Shown: positions 51,401 to 60,757, numbered from the stretch's first letter. The stretch is DNA of 64,000 bases from Odontesthes bonariensis (GCF_027942865.1 NC_134519.1:19254248-19318247); one strand, 5' to 3'. Numbers and translations: made by a program. The notes: generated from the sequence alone by a model not told the origin.

Positions 51401-54400
51401 AGTTTAGTCTCAACAGTAGACAACGGGAAACACTGATCTGGTCTGTCCCAAAGAAGCCCTTCTCAGGTTGCCTGATGGGACATCCAATCCTGGGCAACAG
51501 ACTGGGGTGTATGGTTCTGCATCACAGAAACCAGATCGTGTGCAGGGTTAGAACAATGACCTGTCATCGGCAACACAGAGACAGACGCACTCTGGCAGCT
51601 GAACAAGCAGATTAATTATCTCTTGTCAGTCAAACACCAATTACATATTTGCAAGTTGTGTTGACTTGACTGTACAATTGAATGTTTTCAGTGAAATGAT
51701 GGAAGAGCAGATTCTTTTCATTGTCTCTGCCGTGTGTCTGTGTCTTATCTGACTGGTGGTCCATGTGATTATAGGTGTGGAGCCTGAAGTTAGAGCAGGA
51801 AGAGGAGAAGAACAAAGCTCTGACTGAAGCCCTGCAAACTCTGGCAACTGACCATCACGAACTCAAGCAGTCCTTCAGTAAATACAGGAGGTCATCTACT
51901 CTCGGCACCCTCTCTGCAGATGACTTCTATGATGCTGTGTCGGGTAAGAAATCTTTAGATGGACAGTTAGTAAAGTCGTCAACAAATTTGTGAACGCCAC
52001 ATGACCAATTCAATAATGTGGTGCCTCTTGTCTCCTGGATAGCTCTTATATTGGTGTGTTTTTTTTTTTTTCATTTATTTTTTATTTTGTTTTTGTTTGT
52101 TTTTTAACGATTGTTCTTGACAGCCAGTGAGAGTGTGAACTGAAGACTTTACACTGTGCTTAGCATCTAGATGACTCCGAAAGCATCAGATTTCTTCACT
52201 TTTGTAACATTTTATAGCGTGGATTTAATTTTAGAAGAGTAAAACTGTGGTTGTTGTCAGCACCCCACATTCAATTTCCTATGAAGACAAAGTAGTAGTA
52301 GACAAAGTAAAAATTTGCAAAGTTATTGAAGATACTCTCATAAGTATTTAGACCTTTAAGTCAGGACATTTGTTGCAGCCAATTTAGAAGCAGCTGCATC
52401 TATTAGATTTCTTGGGTATATCCTGGGTATGTAGTTTTTCATTCCTCCAAGGTGAACTTCTCAAGTTCTGTCAGATTGGATGTGGACTCCTCCTGTCATT
52501 GAGTAGCACCCCCATAGCATGATGCCTTCGCCACCATGCTTCATCATAGGAGCAGTTAACTCATTGGCTGCCAGCCATTTTCAGTGCAGAGAGACCCATA
52601 CTGCCAAGTGTTTTACAGTATTTTGACTGATTTTACAAGACCCACAGAAAAGTGTGTCTTATGACTATGTACACACTGAAATTACCAAAAGAAAGAGTAG
52701 ACTCTCTTCTTTCATCAGGAAAAAAAAGTGTGTTTCTATGTTTCTACCATTTTCAGTCCTTTAGTAATAGACAGTAGAACATAGGTTGGTTTCACCAAAA
52801 ACAGCTGTTTTTGACCAAAAAATTGAGAAAACGAGCTTTTTTTTTTTTGTGCAAAGTGGCACTGCTGCCACCTTGCGGGTAATTTTGCCAGTATATTCTC
52901 TGTTTAGTGTTTACAAGCCTAAGATTTAGTGACAAACTCCGCTAGATTGTTCCCCAGCCCGCTCCATTAAAAAACGCAATTGACGTCTATAGACGTCTTT
53001 GGCAGTCAACATTTTTTTTTAAATTGACGTCTATAGACGTCAATGGCACCGAAAGAGTTAATCATAGCGGAGTAAATTTTGTTGTCTCACCAGAACGTAG
53101 AAACCTTTCTGCATGGTTCCGATATACTTAGTTTCCCTCCTGGTAGGTGGACCTCTCTGTTGTGGACCTTTTCAAGCTCTGTTACAGTGGCCATTGGACT
53201 ATTGGTGTACATCCCAGATTAAGCCTAATCTGGTGATTACTTACTTATTTCATTTTATGATTACCTGGGTGACTTCTCTACGAGTAACGGTTTAATACCT
53301 TTGCCCTTATCTACGCCTTTTTGAGTTATTGCAGGGGAACAAAACCCTACTAAGTGGTGTGAAATATAGTAGATTTTACATACAAAGATGGGTGACATTC
53401 TAATTAAATCTTGCCATTCACTTCATTCAATTTTTCAACATGTTTCAATGATGTTTAAAGCAAAAGTGTGTTTGATTTTGTAAAAAATAAAAGCTTGTTA
53501 TGATGCCCAACTCCCTTACAATCCATCCATCCGTTGCCTGAAATTCACTCAACGTATATTATAAAAAAAACTCTAGTATATGGTATGTAGAATGCGCACT
53601 CACCTCAGACTAGCATAATGTTATTCTAGTGTATGAATATCAGACTTTTCTCCACTCCATTTTGGTTGTGACAGCCCCTGTAACGTCACTGGCAGTACAG
53701 TGTAAGGGAGGAGTAGTATTCGGCAGGCAGAGAGCAAACAGTGTTGGAGGAAATGAAGCCTCGGTGTGGCATCTCATTGGAGCATAATCCTCAGGTGGGG
53801 TTTGGCCGGCAGCTGGGAGGGGGTAGTTTAGAGGAGAACTCAAACAGAAACACATATTGTTCCGAGTGTAAACTCTTGAAGCACCAGAGCCAGAGCTTTG
53901 CTTAGCGAGCTACTCGAACCTTTGTGTGGAATGTTTGGCGTGACCCGACATCTGCCCATTGACATCATCCTACAGAGTCGGAGTCGGAGTTCTCTGTGAG
54001 CGGCTTCCTGTCTGTAGCCAGTTACTCCTGGGAAGAGGACGAGGGCAGAGACACCCCCATTCTCAACAGCCTCTGCCATCCTAACACACACAGAGGGGCT
54101 GCCGGTATGTCAGGAGAGGGTAACCATGGCAACAAACCAGCCCAATACAATGGACTTCAGAAGCACAGGTGAGACATGCTCCTGTTCTGATGTCATGTTT
54201 TACTGGCTGAAATTATATGCAAAGAGTCAGGTGGCAATACAGAGATGCGCAAGCTCAGTGCTCTGCAGACGACCTGGACACTGTTACATTCCAAGCTTTC
54301 TTGACAATGATCTTCACAGCTTTATTCAGTAGAATAAAATTAGAATTTTGGGCAAATAGCTTGCTTGGTATGTGTCTGATGATAGGATGCTGACTTCGGT

Positions 54401-57400
54401 CAGCCAGAAAGTAATCCAGAAGGCAGAGCTGGTGTAATGAGACGCCACCTTTCCACTCTAGTCTGTTTTTGTAATCAGGTGTTTTTGCTTGAGCTCCTGA
54501 TCCACAGAGGATAGGTTGTTTTGTTTTCCCCATGCTCCAACTCTCCAAGTGAATACTTATTTCAGCAGTCTGCTTTTTCTCTTTTTTTTTTTTTTTTTTA
54601 ATCAAGTTTGATATTCTCTTTCTTTGTTGATTTTGTCTCAGCCTTTCTTTTTTTAATCCACCAAATGATTGATAAATAATTTAACAGGCAATGGCTCAGA
54701 GAAGAGTTGCAGTAAAGGGCTGGCTGTCTGGCTAGCTTTGTTTGCATATGTGAAGACTTGTATGTGTTGTGCATTAAACATACATGAGATGTCTGTTTAT
54801 TTTGAATTACTTCTGCGAGTCTCCATTAGTAAGTCAGGTCGTATTCTTTTTCTCCCTCTCTATTGTAAATAGTGACATCCTTACCTATCCATACCAGATG
54901 GGTCACCTTATTAACTGTATAGACTATCCATACTCAAAGCCAAATAATACAATTTTAACACAAAAAAAACTTCAGGTTCACCAAACATTAAAAACGAACA
55001 GTTTTAAGTATTTGTAATTTAGAAGAAAAACTATTCTTATTAGTATAATTTAAAGGAATTGATTATGCTTAGATTAATCTTGAATCGGAGAGAACTGGAA
55101 CAAAAACTAGGCCAGAAGTATATCTGCTATGCATCACTGCTTTGTTCATCATACAGATGGCGCAAACCCCCTCCCTTCTCCTACAGTCGCTGTTTATTTA
55201 GCTGAAGTAATGGCTTTTATGTGTGTAGCTGTTCCAGCACTCATTTTTGAACGGGGACACCATCTGCTTCTAGCTTGCGTACCTGTAAAAAAGTCAATAC
55301 TACAGATGTCAGCAAGACTGGAAGATAAACTCAGCCACAGCTCTGCAGCAAGGTCTACAATTTACAATAATGGTTTAGAATGAATTATTCTAGGACTCTA
55401 GATTCATAAAGACTAACTAAAAGGGTGTAAAACCAGTATTAAAAAGCAACACACACTCGCACGCAGCTGTACGTCCATTCATGTGTATTGCATGACACTT
55501 GAACAGTCCAGCTGAAAGCTTGTTAGCTTACAGGTGTCAAATAACCTTTTTTTTTCCCTCTGAATGAGAGGTCAGCATTTCTGTCAGCTCTGAGGTTTGT
55601 AAATAGTGCAACCTCACATGTGAAGTTGTGTGCATTGAATTTTATGTGTAGTTTACCCAGTCAATTTAGAGTCATTTTTGGGAAAGGTTGCAACCAAATA
55701 ACGTTTCCAGTGTTTATCTGCTATGAATTTGTTGCAAAAGAAAGAATTTTTCATGAATGGCTTGTAGGTTATATTCTATTTTTACAGAGATGGATGCCAG
55801 CATATGTACCAATTCTCTCTTACAGTTCCTTCCTTTTACATCACCCTCCCACAGATCATCTCTTCCAGTTCCCATGTTCTCCAGGAACGACGTGAGCGTG
55901 TGGAGTATCCTGAAAAAATGCATCGGCATGGTGAGAACAGGACAGCTGTAGTCAGATTGTCTCTTTCTTACTTGTTTTCAAATTAATCTCGACTTAATAG
56001 TTAGTGTCTTCAAATTGGCGGCTTAGAAAGGAACAAGCAACATAGCGAAAATGTTATGGCGAAATAGGACTGTCAGTATAAATATGTTTCACTCCTGCTA
56101 CAGTAAAATCATGTGTATAACATTTTACTCACTGCTAAAACAGTAAATAGTTTTAAAAAATATATAAACAAATTAGGTGCTAGACTGGCCTGACTCCAGT
56201 CCAGAATTTTCACCTTTTGAAAACATTTTGTAAATCATGAAATGTAAATTACAACAAAAACACTAGGGCTGATAGGCAGCTTGGATCCTGTGTCAGACAA
56301 GAATGGAACAACATTCCTTCCCTAAAGGTCCTGTTGCTGGTTTCCTCAGTTCTTAGACATTTACAGACTGTCAATAAAAGAGTGGATGCTACATAGTTGT
56401 AAACATGGCTCTGTCCCAACTTTTTAGTGACATGTTTCTTCCATCAAATATGAGGTGACCTTCATATTTTTCATGAATTAATAAGATGTCTCCTTTTCAA
56501 CATTTGATATTTTCACTGTTCTATTATGAATAAAATATTTGTTTCGTGGGATTTGAAAATAACTTGGAGCTGTTTTTATCTACATCTTACCTAGCACTCC
56601 AACATGTTTTATGGATTTACTCTCATTACTGTGCAACAATAATGAGGGTAAATTCTCTTTTTCCTTCCATCCCCTGCAGTTTGCTTATCAGTCCAAATCA
56701 TCACGTCTTACACAAGCCTCACATCCTAGATAGAATACATATAAAATCAGTTTGCATCGAAATATTTATGTATGAGCTATCATGTGAGTGATTACAGAGT
56801 AGGTCATTGTTAATCCTGAATAAATGTAGCATATAAACCCTGTACCAGTCAAATGTTTACCAGTAGGTGTGTGAAAACACTGAACTGTAGACCCTTTTGA
56901 TGTACAGTTCCAAACTGTATAAAATACAAGCTTTGAGAGATGCAATGAAGCGCTTTTGAACCGAAGTATATTTGATTTGGAGCTTTCTCTAATGAACTTG
57001 TAACTCAAAGGAGAAATGCATAATCCACTGCCAAGTTTGCAGTCTGTGCTCTTTTTGTGTCTTTTATCTCCCCCAACTCTTCATCTTCTCAGGAGTTATC
57101 AAAGATTGCCATGCCTGTGGTATTTAATGAGCCCCTGAGTTTCCTCCAGCGGCTGACGGAATACATGGAGCACACCTACCTCATCCACCAGGCAAATGCT
57201 GCAACAGACTCTGTTGAAAGGATGAAGGTACCTGCAATTTTTCTTTATTTATAAGGAATCCAATCAAAATCACTTGCCTTTCATAAAGAACTCTGCCCTT
57301 GTTTTAAATCAGGGTTTTTTTCAAATTGAGCATTGTAGTCCTGTCATAATCAAATGTTAAAAATGCTTGTCCGTAATTTTGTTATAATAAAAACAATGCT

Positions 57401-60400
57401 GCAATGTAGTGTGTTGCAGCATTTGCTGTGTCAGCTGTAGCCTCACAGTGGGAGAGGACAGGGAAGCCCTTCAACCCACTGCTGGGGGAGACGTATGAGC
57501 TGATAAGGTACGATCGTTGCAAAACTCACTGATCCACAAAGTCCTTTAGATTTGGAATAGATATGTATCTTTGGTAAATGCGCTCTCAGTGGTACCGGTC
57601 ATGTCCATGTTCTCCACTAGAGACGATTTGGGCTTCAGGTGGATGTCGGAACAAGTAAGCCACCACCCTCCGATCAGTGCCTTTCACGCTGAGGGTCTCA
57701 GGGAGGATTTCGTCTTCCATGGCTCCATATATCCAAAACTCAAGTTCTGGGGAAAGAGCATAGAAGCCGAGCCCAAGGGAACCATCACACTGGAGCTTCC
57801 CAAGTAAGTTCACAGTCATATTCCTTTTAAGATGCTTTTTTTCATGTTGCTTTTGTCTTCACTGTTTGCTTTTTGGTCTCTGCAGATATAATGAAGCCTA
57901 CACTTGGACAAACCCCACCTGTCGTGTCCACAACGTCATTGTTGGCCAGCTTTGGATTGAGCAATACGGCAACGTGGAAGTGTACAACCACAAGTAAAAA
58001 TTAATCCCTCTCTCTGTGTACGTGTGTGTGCAAAGATGCTTTCCTTGTGCATTTGCATGAGCAGGCACTTGGGCGCATTTTTTTTCCATGCTCTGCTGAG
58101 TGATGTTGATCTACTTTCAGTACTGGGAGAAGCCAGCAGAACTGGGCCAGTTGCGATTAGAATAGAGTGTGAACAGGATGACGAATGTTTGAAAACTTCA
58201 GCTTGCAGAGGGAGAAAAGTGAAAAAGAATAGGTGAATAGGCTGTCATTCTGTTTCAGAACCGGCGAGAGATGCAGCATGACGTTCAAGTCCTGTGGCAT
58301 CTTTGGAAAAGAGCTCCATAAAGTTGAGGGATACATCCTTGATAAAAAGTAAATTTGTCACAAATTACTACTTTGTCATTTGTAATATGAAAAGACAGTT
58401 CTTTGCTATAGTTACCTGAGCAATTCTTGATCAGTAGTGGAGGTTGTATAACAAAGAGCACCAAAGGCTGTGATTCATTCACATCTGTCTTTTTTTTATT
58501 TGCAGCAAAAAGAAGCTCTGCGCATTGTATGGCAAATGGACTGAATGCCTCTACATGGTCGATCCTGCTACCTTTGATGACCACAAAAAAACAGATAAGA
58601 AGAATTCAGAGGAAAAAAAGAGTAACAAAGAGGTATGCAATGTCATTGCCTTCGTTCCTCCATGTTTCCATTTGATTCAAAGGTTTAAGGTACATGTGAG
58701 ACGTTGCATAAAAGTGTGGACGCTTTTGTGAAGAAAACCATGAAAAGTAGCAGTGAACAGAATTTTTAAAATCTTGTCTATATTTGGCTTCAGCATGTTC
58801 AGCAGGAAAATTATTCAAAGAATCTTGCAGTGGTTGTCACAGTTTGTCTGTGAATCTAAGCATCCTCAGCATCCTTTAACTTCACATGTAATTCTAGACA
58901 GGGCTCTGTGGGGTGCCAGACCATCAGATCAGGGCTCCTTGTGTTTCTGTCATCAAGGACAGTTTTTTACAATTCTCACTGTATGTTTAGGAGTCGCTGT
59001 CATGCTGCTGAATGATTTGGGGCCACTTATACACGACAACGTAACGGCGGTAAAGCGTGATGTACAAAAATCTGCCTGTACTTCTCAGATATTAGACCAA
59101 ATTCCCATTTCCATTTTCAGAAATGCAAACTGCAGACATTCCTTCATGTGGTGCTCTCCAGCCCTTTAGCAAGCAAGTTTTAAACAAGCAAATATTTTGC
59201 ATTTTCATAAGATTTTTCTACAAAGACTGCACTATTTTCTGCCATTTCTGATGCCTTCGCATATCCCATCCTCAAAACTGCAGCTTCTTTGTGCTTCTAG
59301 TCAGAAGCTTGAACAATGCATAAGTGAGAGACCTTTGTGAAGAAGCACCCCTACCTTGTCTTGTTACTATACTCGCTCTTGATGCAAGATGTTGGGATAA
59401 AACTCACCCTTCTAAGTAATCCACTCTCTCGCACATATTTGTAACCTCTTGACAGGTGCTTCTGTGTCAATCTTATTTAGTACCGCTTTGTTCCTATCGT
59501 TTAATCAATCACTCAGCTGTATGCACACAAATTATACATTAGTTTTGCCTTGAAATTGTCTGTTAGTCTCTGTGAAGGCATATAGATATTTCACTGGCAT
59601 ATTTCTCTGCAGTCTCAGAGCAGTGTTGATGAGGAGCCAGAAGAGATGCCTCCACCTGATGCTGAGACAGTACAGGTCATCCCCGGCAGCAAGCTCATCT
59701 GGAAGATAACACCTCGACCGGACAACTCGGCAAAGGTACAGCACGAAGAGGCTTTCTGTGGAAGATGATGTTGGGGGTTTTGAGCTAAGCTGATTCTCTC
59801 TGTTGCAGTTCTATGCATTCTCCACATTCGCCATGCAGCTAAATGAGCTGGACAAGAGCATGGAGGGAGTCCTTCCTCCCACAGACAGTCGCCTCAGACC
59901 TGACATTCGTGCCATGGAGAATGGAAACATTGGTACAGCATGTGGCCTTGACTTTTGAGTTTCTGTTTAAATCCATCTTTGGCGGCACTGAGTTTTCGAT
60001 ATTCATGTGTTGTAGATCTGGCAAGTGCAGAGAAGAAGAGACTGGAGGAAAAACAGCGGGTGGCCCAAAAAAATCGATCTAAATCAACAGAGGATTGGAA
60101 AATAAGGTTAGTTAGTGAGAAATGTGATTTACAGTATATTGTGGCTCATTTGCTAATTGTGGATGTGCCTTAACTCACTGTAATTTTGTTGTTATCAACT
60201 CTGCATTTCCCTTTACTATTATTGAGAAGGAGCACTACACTTGGCCCAAGGTTTGGTTCAAAGCTTTGCTTTAATCTCTGTTTTGCTCTGATGTGAAGTG
60301 CTGCACTACACCGCCCTCCTCAGGACAAAATCCACAACTGCATGTGTTGTTTCTAGATATTTATTTATTTATAGTTTGAAAAAGGAGTAGCTATGTTTAC

Positions 60401-60545
60401 CAGTTATACACGTGGTGTCTTGACATTATTTTTATTCTGCAGGTGGTTTCAGCATGGACCCAACCCACAGAACAAAGCTCAGGACTGGCTCTACTTGAAA
60501 GGCTACTGGGACAGGAATTACAGTCAGCTGCCTGACATCTATTAA
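39160..60545 (+). CDS. osbpl1a: Oxysterol-binding protein-related protein 1, long form (ORP1L), complete
   Basis: Twenty-seven coding exons join without a frame break into 973 residues (human ORP1L has 950). The domain order is ankyrin repeats at about 52-73, 85-110 and 180-212 (known in the family to bind Rab7), a PH domain at about 244-340, a coiled-coil region at about 373-470, a FFAT motif DFYDAVS at 484-490 for ER VAP proteins, and the OSBP-related lipid-binding domain from about 555 to the end. The family signature EQVSHHPP is at 668-675, and the K-x3-E-x3-R phosphoinositide set is at K916, E920 and R924. ORP1L senses cholesterol on late endosomes and controls ER contacts and dynein transport. 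The start ATG has G at -3 and G at +4. Met535 matches the start of the short form ORP1S, giving 439 aa against 437 in human. Ankyrin and PH domains separate it from OSBPL2. Confidence 0.97.
39377..39462 (+). CDS. osbpl1a: osbpl1a exon 2
   Basis: Residues 45-73, the first ankyrin repeat (GWTALHLACNSGHRDVVEEL). Acceptor CTGCAG, donor GTGAGA. Confidence 0.93.
39550..39624 (+). CDS. osbpl1a: osbpl1a exon 3
   Basis: Residues 74-98, start of ankyrin repeat 2 (GDTPLHKAAYTGRK). Phase 0 at both ends. Confidence 0.93.
39786..39897 (+). CDS. osbpl1a: osbpl1a exon 4
   Basis: Residues 99-135 plus one base. Completes ankyrin repeat 2 (EIVLLLLRYDA). Acceptor CTTAAG, donor GTATGA. Confidence 0.92.
40009..40094 (+). 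CDS. osbpl1a: osbpl1a exon 5
   Basis: Residues 136-164, a charged helix (EKLLGAAREGDLATL). The donor GTTGGT is weak, but only this junction keeps the frame into SGNEPPD of exon 6. Confidence 0.88.
40095..40516 (+). other. osbpl1a: osbpl1a intron 5
   Basis: A 422-bp intron with no other feature seen. Confidence 0.85.
40517..40661 (+). CDS. osbpl1a: osbpl1a exon 6
   Basis: Residues 165-212 plus one base. Third ankyrin repeat (VGNTPLHCAAYRGQKQC), with KLLKFGASPSVKNNN following. Confidence 0.95.
40807..40874 (+). CDS. osbpl1a: osbpl1a exon 7
   Basis: Residues 213-235 (EQTALDLVRTDELKQILAA), the end of the ankyrin block. Donor GTGAGC. Confidence 0.93.
40875..41512 (+). other. osbpl1a: osbpl1a intron 7
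   Basis: 638 bp with a T run near 40903-40919. Nothing else seen. Confidence 0.85.
41513..41557 (+). CDS. osbpl1a: osbpl1a exon 8
   Basis: Residues 236-250. A 45-bp exon opening the PH domain (FEGLLWK). Too small for ORF calling; supported by phase 0 on both sides and by homology. Confidence 0.92.
41616..42194. mobile_element. hAT-type MITE with perfect ends and 8-bp target-site duplication
   Basis: The element at 41624-42186 (563 bp) begins CAGTGGTTCCCAAACT and ends with its exact 16-bp inverse at 42171-42186. The 8-bp duplication GTATACAC flanks it exactly at 41616-41623 and 42187-42194. Together these define a hAT superfamily insertion. There is no transposase frame, so it is non-autonomous. 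GGGGGTACTC recurs near both ends as a subterminal repeat, and the middle is AT-rich with a (TTTTA)n run. It lies within osbpl1a intron 8. The perfect ends imply recent movement. Confidence 0.96.
42195..43085 (+). other. osbpl1a: Remainder of osbpl1a intron 8
   Basis: Holds two long T runs at about 42824-42832 and 42841-42859. No other feature was recognised in this part of the intron (41558-43085 overall). Confidence 0.85.
43086..43159 (+). CDS. osbpl1a: osbpl1a exon 9
   Basis: Residues 251-274 plus two bases. PH-domain strands (SSRFLGWRSHWVVIENGTIS) ending in WYPR. Confidence 0.95.
43324..43387 (+). CDS. osbpl1a: osbpl1a exon 10
   Basis: Residues 275-296 (ADAQNGVRKQGCKSLSQAYC), PH domain. 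Enters in phase 2 after a TTTTAG acceptor. Confidence 0.94.
43535..43636 (+). CDS. osbpl1a: osbpl1a exon 11
   Basis: Residues 297-330 (VKPWDHCFFVVRCFDDTALN), PH domain. The acceptor is ACGAG, unusual in lacking a C or T before AG, but the frame and homology require it. Confidence 0.88.
43739..43864 (+). CDS. osbpl1a: osbpl1a exon 12
   Basis: Residues 331-372. Contains the PH C-terminal helix (RWLDALEEHASYSTHHCSQ) and an acidic linker. Confidence 0.95.
43865..44422 (+). other. osbpl1a: osbpl1a intron 12
   Basis: 558 bp, with A-rich and T-rich tracts near 44045-44070 and 44260-44315. Nothing else seen. Confidence 0.85.
44423..44501 (+). CDS. osbpl1a: osbpl1a exon 13
   Basis: Residues 373-398 plus one base (AAKACQQKLESEVSIFESMV). 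Start of the coiled-coil region. Confidence 0.94.
44502..45484 (+). other. osbpl1a: osbpl1a intron 13
   Basis: 983 bp ending in an extreme polypyrimidine tract of about 27 T (45452-45478) just before the acceptor. No other feature seen. Confidence 0.85.
45485..45591 (+). CDS. osbpl1a: osbpl1a exon 14
   Basis: Residues 399-434. Coiled-coil helix (ETCDALNLCLELLSKQEE). The acceptor is ACAAAG after the long T run. Confidence 0.92.
48690..48860. promoter_or_regulatory. Candidate regulatory block in osbpl1a intron 14
   Basis: Unique, non-coding sequence with GCCAATTAATC near 48743 and AAAGTAATATATTTTATG near 48777, followed by GACCAATC near 48803. It might serve znf521 or osbpl1a. Candidate only. 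Confidence 0.28.
49040..49930 (-). mobile_element. Internally deleted LINE relic (Rex-like)
   Basis: On the - strand the 5' part (about 49530-49380) reads DYITFCLESIIPTMT and PWVTNDPRKLLNMKKKAL, the region between endonuclease and reverse transcriptase of fish LINEs. The 3' part (about 49344-49060) reads MLGTALKPLELIVPRRML and NILDNTGHPLHN, the end of the same polyprotein. The catalytic reverse-transcriptase core is missing between them. Frame breaks make it non-functional. Related by phrase to the copy at 17990-18640, but covering different parts. Confidence 0.8.
50590..51370. mobile_element. Possible decayed DNA transposon
   Basis: Phrases such as GGGTCACTGCTCTTCTGCAAC (51-bp neighbourhood of 50925) and TTCCCTCCACAGCTTCTGGA near 50993 resemble antisense transposase sequence of common fish DNA transposons. 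No inverted repeats or frame could be established. Low confidence. Confidence 0.25.
51775..51943 (+). CDS. osbpl1a: osbpl1a exon 15 (FFAT motif)
   Basis: Residues 435-490 plus one base. Coiled coil (LEQEEEKNKALTEALQTLAT) followed by SADDFYDAVS, the VAP-binding FFAT motif with D at 484 where human has E. Donor GTAAGA. Confidence 0.95.
52300..53480 (-). mobile_element. Decayed Tc1-like transposon, interrupted by a MITE
   Basis: Antisense phrases fit a salmonid-type Tc1 element. AAGTATTTAGACC near 52343 resembles the end region. AGCACCCCCATAGCATGATG at 52505-52524 is antisense to the transposase segment with SIMLWG-like wording. TCTCACCAGAACGTAG near 53086 is antisense to a GETTK-like segment. 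The copy is riddled with changes and split by the TTAA element at 52556-53061. Outer limits are approximate. Confidence 0.65.
52556..53061. mobile_element. piggyBac-like MITE with TTAA duplications, nested in Tc1 relic
   Basis: Starts TTAACTCATTGGCTGCCAG and ends with the inverse of TTAACTCTTTCGGTGCCATT, so both ends share TTAACTC and TGCCA. The TTAA target duplication is at 52556-52559 and 53058-53061. The 16-bp perfect palindrome GACGTCTATAGACGTC occurs twice near the right end (52982-52997 and 53026-53041). There is no ORF, so it is non-autonomous. It splits the Tc1 relic and therefore inserted later. Confidence 0.85.
53640..53975 (+). promoter_or_regulatory. osbpl1a: Candidate internal promoter for the ORP1S short form
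   Basis: The 336 bp before exon 16 are unlike the surrounding AT-rich intron: more GC, repeat-free, with a CRE-like TAACGTCAC at 53681-53689, purine-rich GGAGG runs and a GGTGGGG near 53795. Exon 16 holds Met535, equivalent to the human ORP1S start. Human ORP1S uses an internal promoter. That this stretch is that promoter is inference. Confidence 0.35.
53976..54168 (+). CDS. osbpl1a: osbpl1a exon 16 (ORP1S start)
   Basis: Residues 491-554 plus two bases. Begins ESESEFSVSGFLSVASYSWE, an acidic serine-rich linker, and contains ATG at 54107-54109 (Met535, MSGEGNHGN), the likely start of the short ORD-only isoform. Acceptor CTACAG, donor GTGAGA. Confidence 0.94.
54169..55854 (+). other. osbpl1a: osbpl1a intron 16
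   Basis: 1.7 kb, AT-rich, with a poly-T run at about 54581-54599. No gene, repeat family or element recognised. Confidence 0.85.
55855..55930 (+). CDS. osbpl1a: osbpl1a exon 17
   Basis: Residues 555-580 (SSLPVPMFSRNDVSVWSILK then KCIGM), the N-terminal lid of the lipid-binding domain. Confidence 0.96.
55931..57092 (+). other. osbpl1a: osbpl1a intron 17 with possible DNA-transposon end
   Basis: 1.2 kb. Around 56330-56620, phrases such as AACATGGCTCTGTCCCAACT followed by TTTTTAGTGACATG resemble the terminal region of a common fish DNA transposon. No inverted repeat could be confirmed. The rest is plain. Confidence 0.6.
57093..57227 (+). CDS. osbpl1a: osbpl1a exon 18
   Basis: Residues 581-625. 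Contains NEPLSFLQRLTEYMEHTYLI, a core ORD segment. Phase 0 at both ends. Confidence 0.97.
57410..57507 (+). CDS. osbpl1a: osbpl1a exon 19
   Basis: Residues 626-657 plus two bases (CVAAFAVSAVASQWERTGKP then FNPLLGETYELI). The acceptor is AATGTAG, chosen because it restores CVAAFAV; the later TTGCAG would drop the first four residues and shift the frame. Confidence 0.94.
57621..57803 (+). CDS. osbpl1a: osbpl1a exon 20 (ORP signature)
   Basis: Residues 658-718 plus two bases. Carries the family signature EQVSHHPP at 668-675, whose two histidines bind PI4P phosphate in the family, then FHGSIYPKLKFWGKS. Confidence 0.97.
57886..57993 (+). CDS. osbpl1a: osbpl1a exon 21
   Basis: Residues 719-754 plus two bases (YNEAYTWTNPTCRVHNVIVG then QLWIEQYGNVEVYNH). 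Confidence 0.96.
58259..58348 (+). CDS. osbpl1a: osbpl1a exon 22
   Basis: Residues 755-784 plus two bases (CSMTFKSCGIFGKELHKVEG), ORD beta-barrel strands. Acceptor TTTCAG. Confidence 0.95.
58506..58632 (+). CDS. osbpl1a: osbpl1a exon 23
   Basis: Residues 785-827. Contains LCALYGKWTECLYMVDPATF, then a lysine-rich tail. Confidence 0.96.
58633..59612 (+). other. osbpl1a: osbpl1a intron 23
   Basis: 980 bp. A methionine-initiated ORF at 58753-59169 has no homology and no splice support. Nothing else seen. Confidence 0.8.
59613..59735 (+). CDS. osbpl1a: osbpl1a exon 24
   Basis: Residues 828-868. Acidic, proline-rich stretch (EEPEEMPPPDAET), then VIPGSKLIWKITPRP. Confidence 0.95.
59809..59932 (+). 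CDS. osbpl1a: osbpl1a exon 25
   Basis: Residues 869-909 plus one base (FAMQLNELDKSMEGVLPPTD then SRLRPDIRAMENG), a highly conserved ORD segment. Confidence 0.97.
60016..60106 (+). CDS. osbpl1a: osbpl1a exon 26
   Basis: Residues 910-939 plus two bases (KKRLEEKQRVAQKNRSKS). Supplies the K916-x3-E920-x3-R924 pattern that contacts phosphoinositide in Osh/ORP structures. Confidence 0.96.
60107..60442 (+). other. osbpl1a: osbpl1a intron 26
   Basis: 336 bp with no feature seen. Confidence 0.88.
60443..60545 (+). CDS. osbpl1a: osbpl1a exon 27 (terminal)
   Basis: Residues 940-973 and stop TAA at 60543-60545. Reads GPNPQNKAQDWLYLKGYWDR and ends QLPDIY, matching the family C-terminus. Confidence 0.97.
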
Positions 60546-60757
60546 ATGTAAAAACACGCACAGATATACTGGTGGATTTCTGTTTTCCCACCTTTAGACT
60601 CCATCTGCTGCTCTGGGGATTGCACTCTCAACATTTGCAACAACACAAATGTGTCTGTATAGAACAGCAGTTGAGTGTGGGGTACAATAATTGGAAAAAT
60701 GCAGTGAAACACAGTTTGAACCCAGAGGCTCATAATTCTCAGTAGATCTGTCTGAAC

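Larger units (their letters stand above)
45592..51774 (+). other. osbpl1a: osbpl1a intron 14 (6.2 kb)
   Basis: The largest osbpl1a intron. It contains an (AC)n microsatellite near 46181-46198, two complex blocks (48280-48560 and 48690-48860), a LINE relic (49040-49930) and probably degraded transposon sequence at 50590-51370. A donor-like CCCAG/GTACAAG occurs at 46419-46430 after a CpG-containing stretch and could mark an alternative first exon, but nothing else supports it. Confidence 0.8.

Noticed and set aside
58753..59169. 138-codon ORF in osbpl1a intron 23
   Set aside because: No homology and no splice sites; the exons on both sides join in frame without it.
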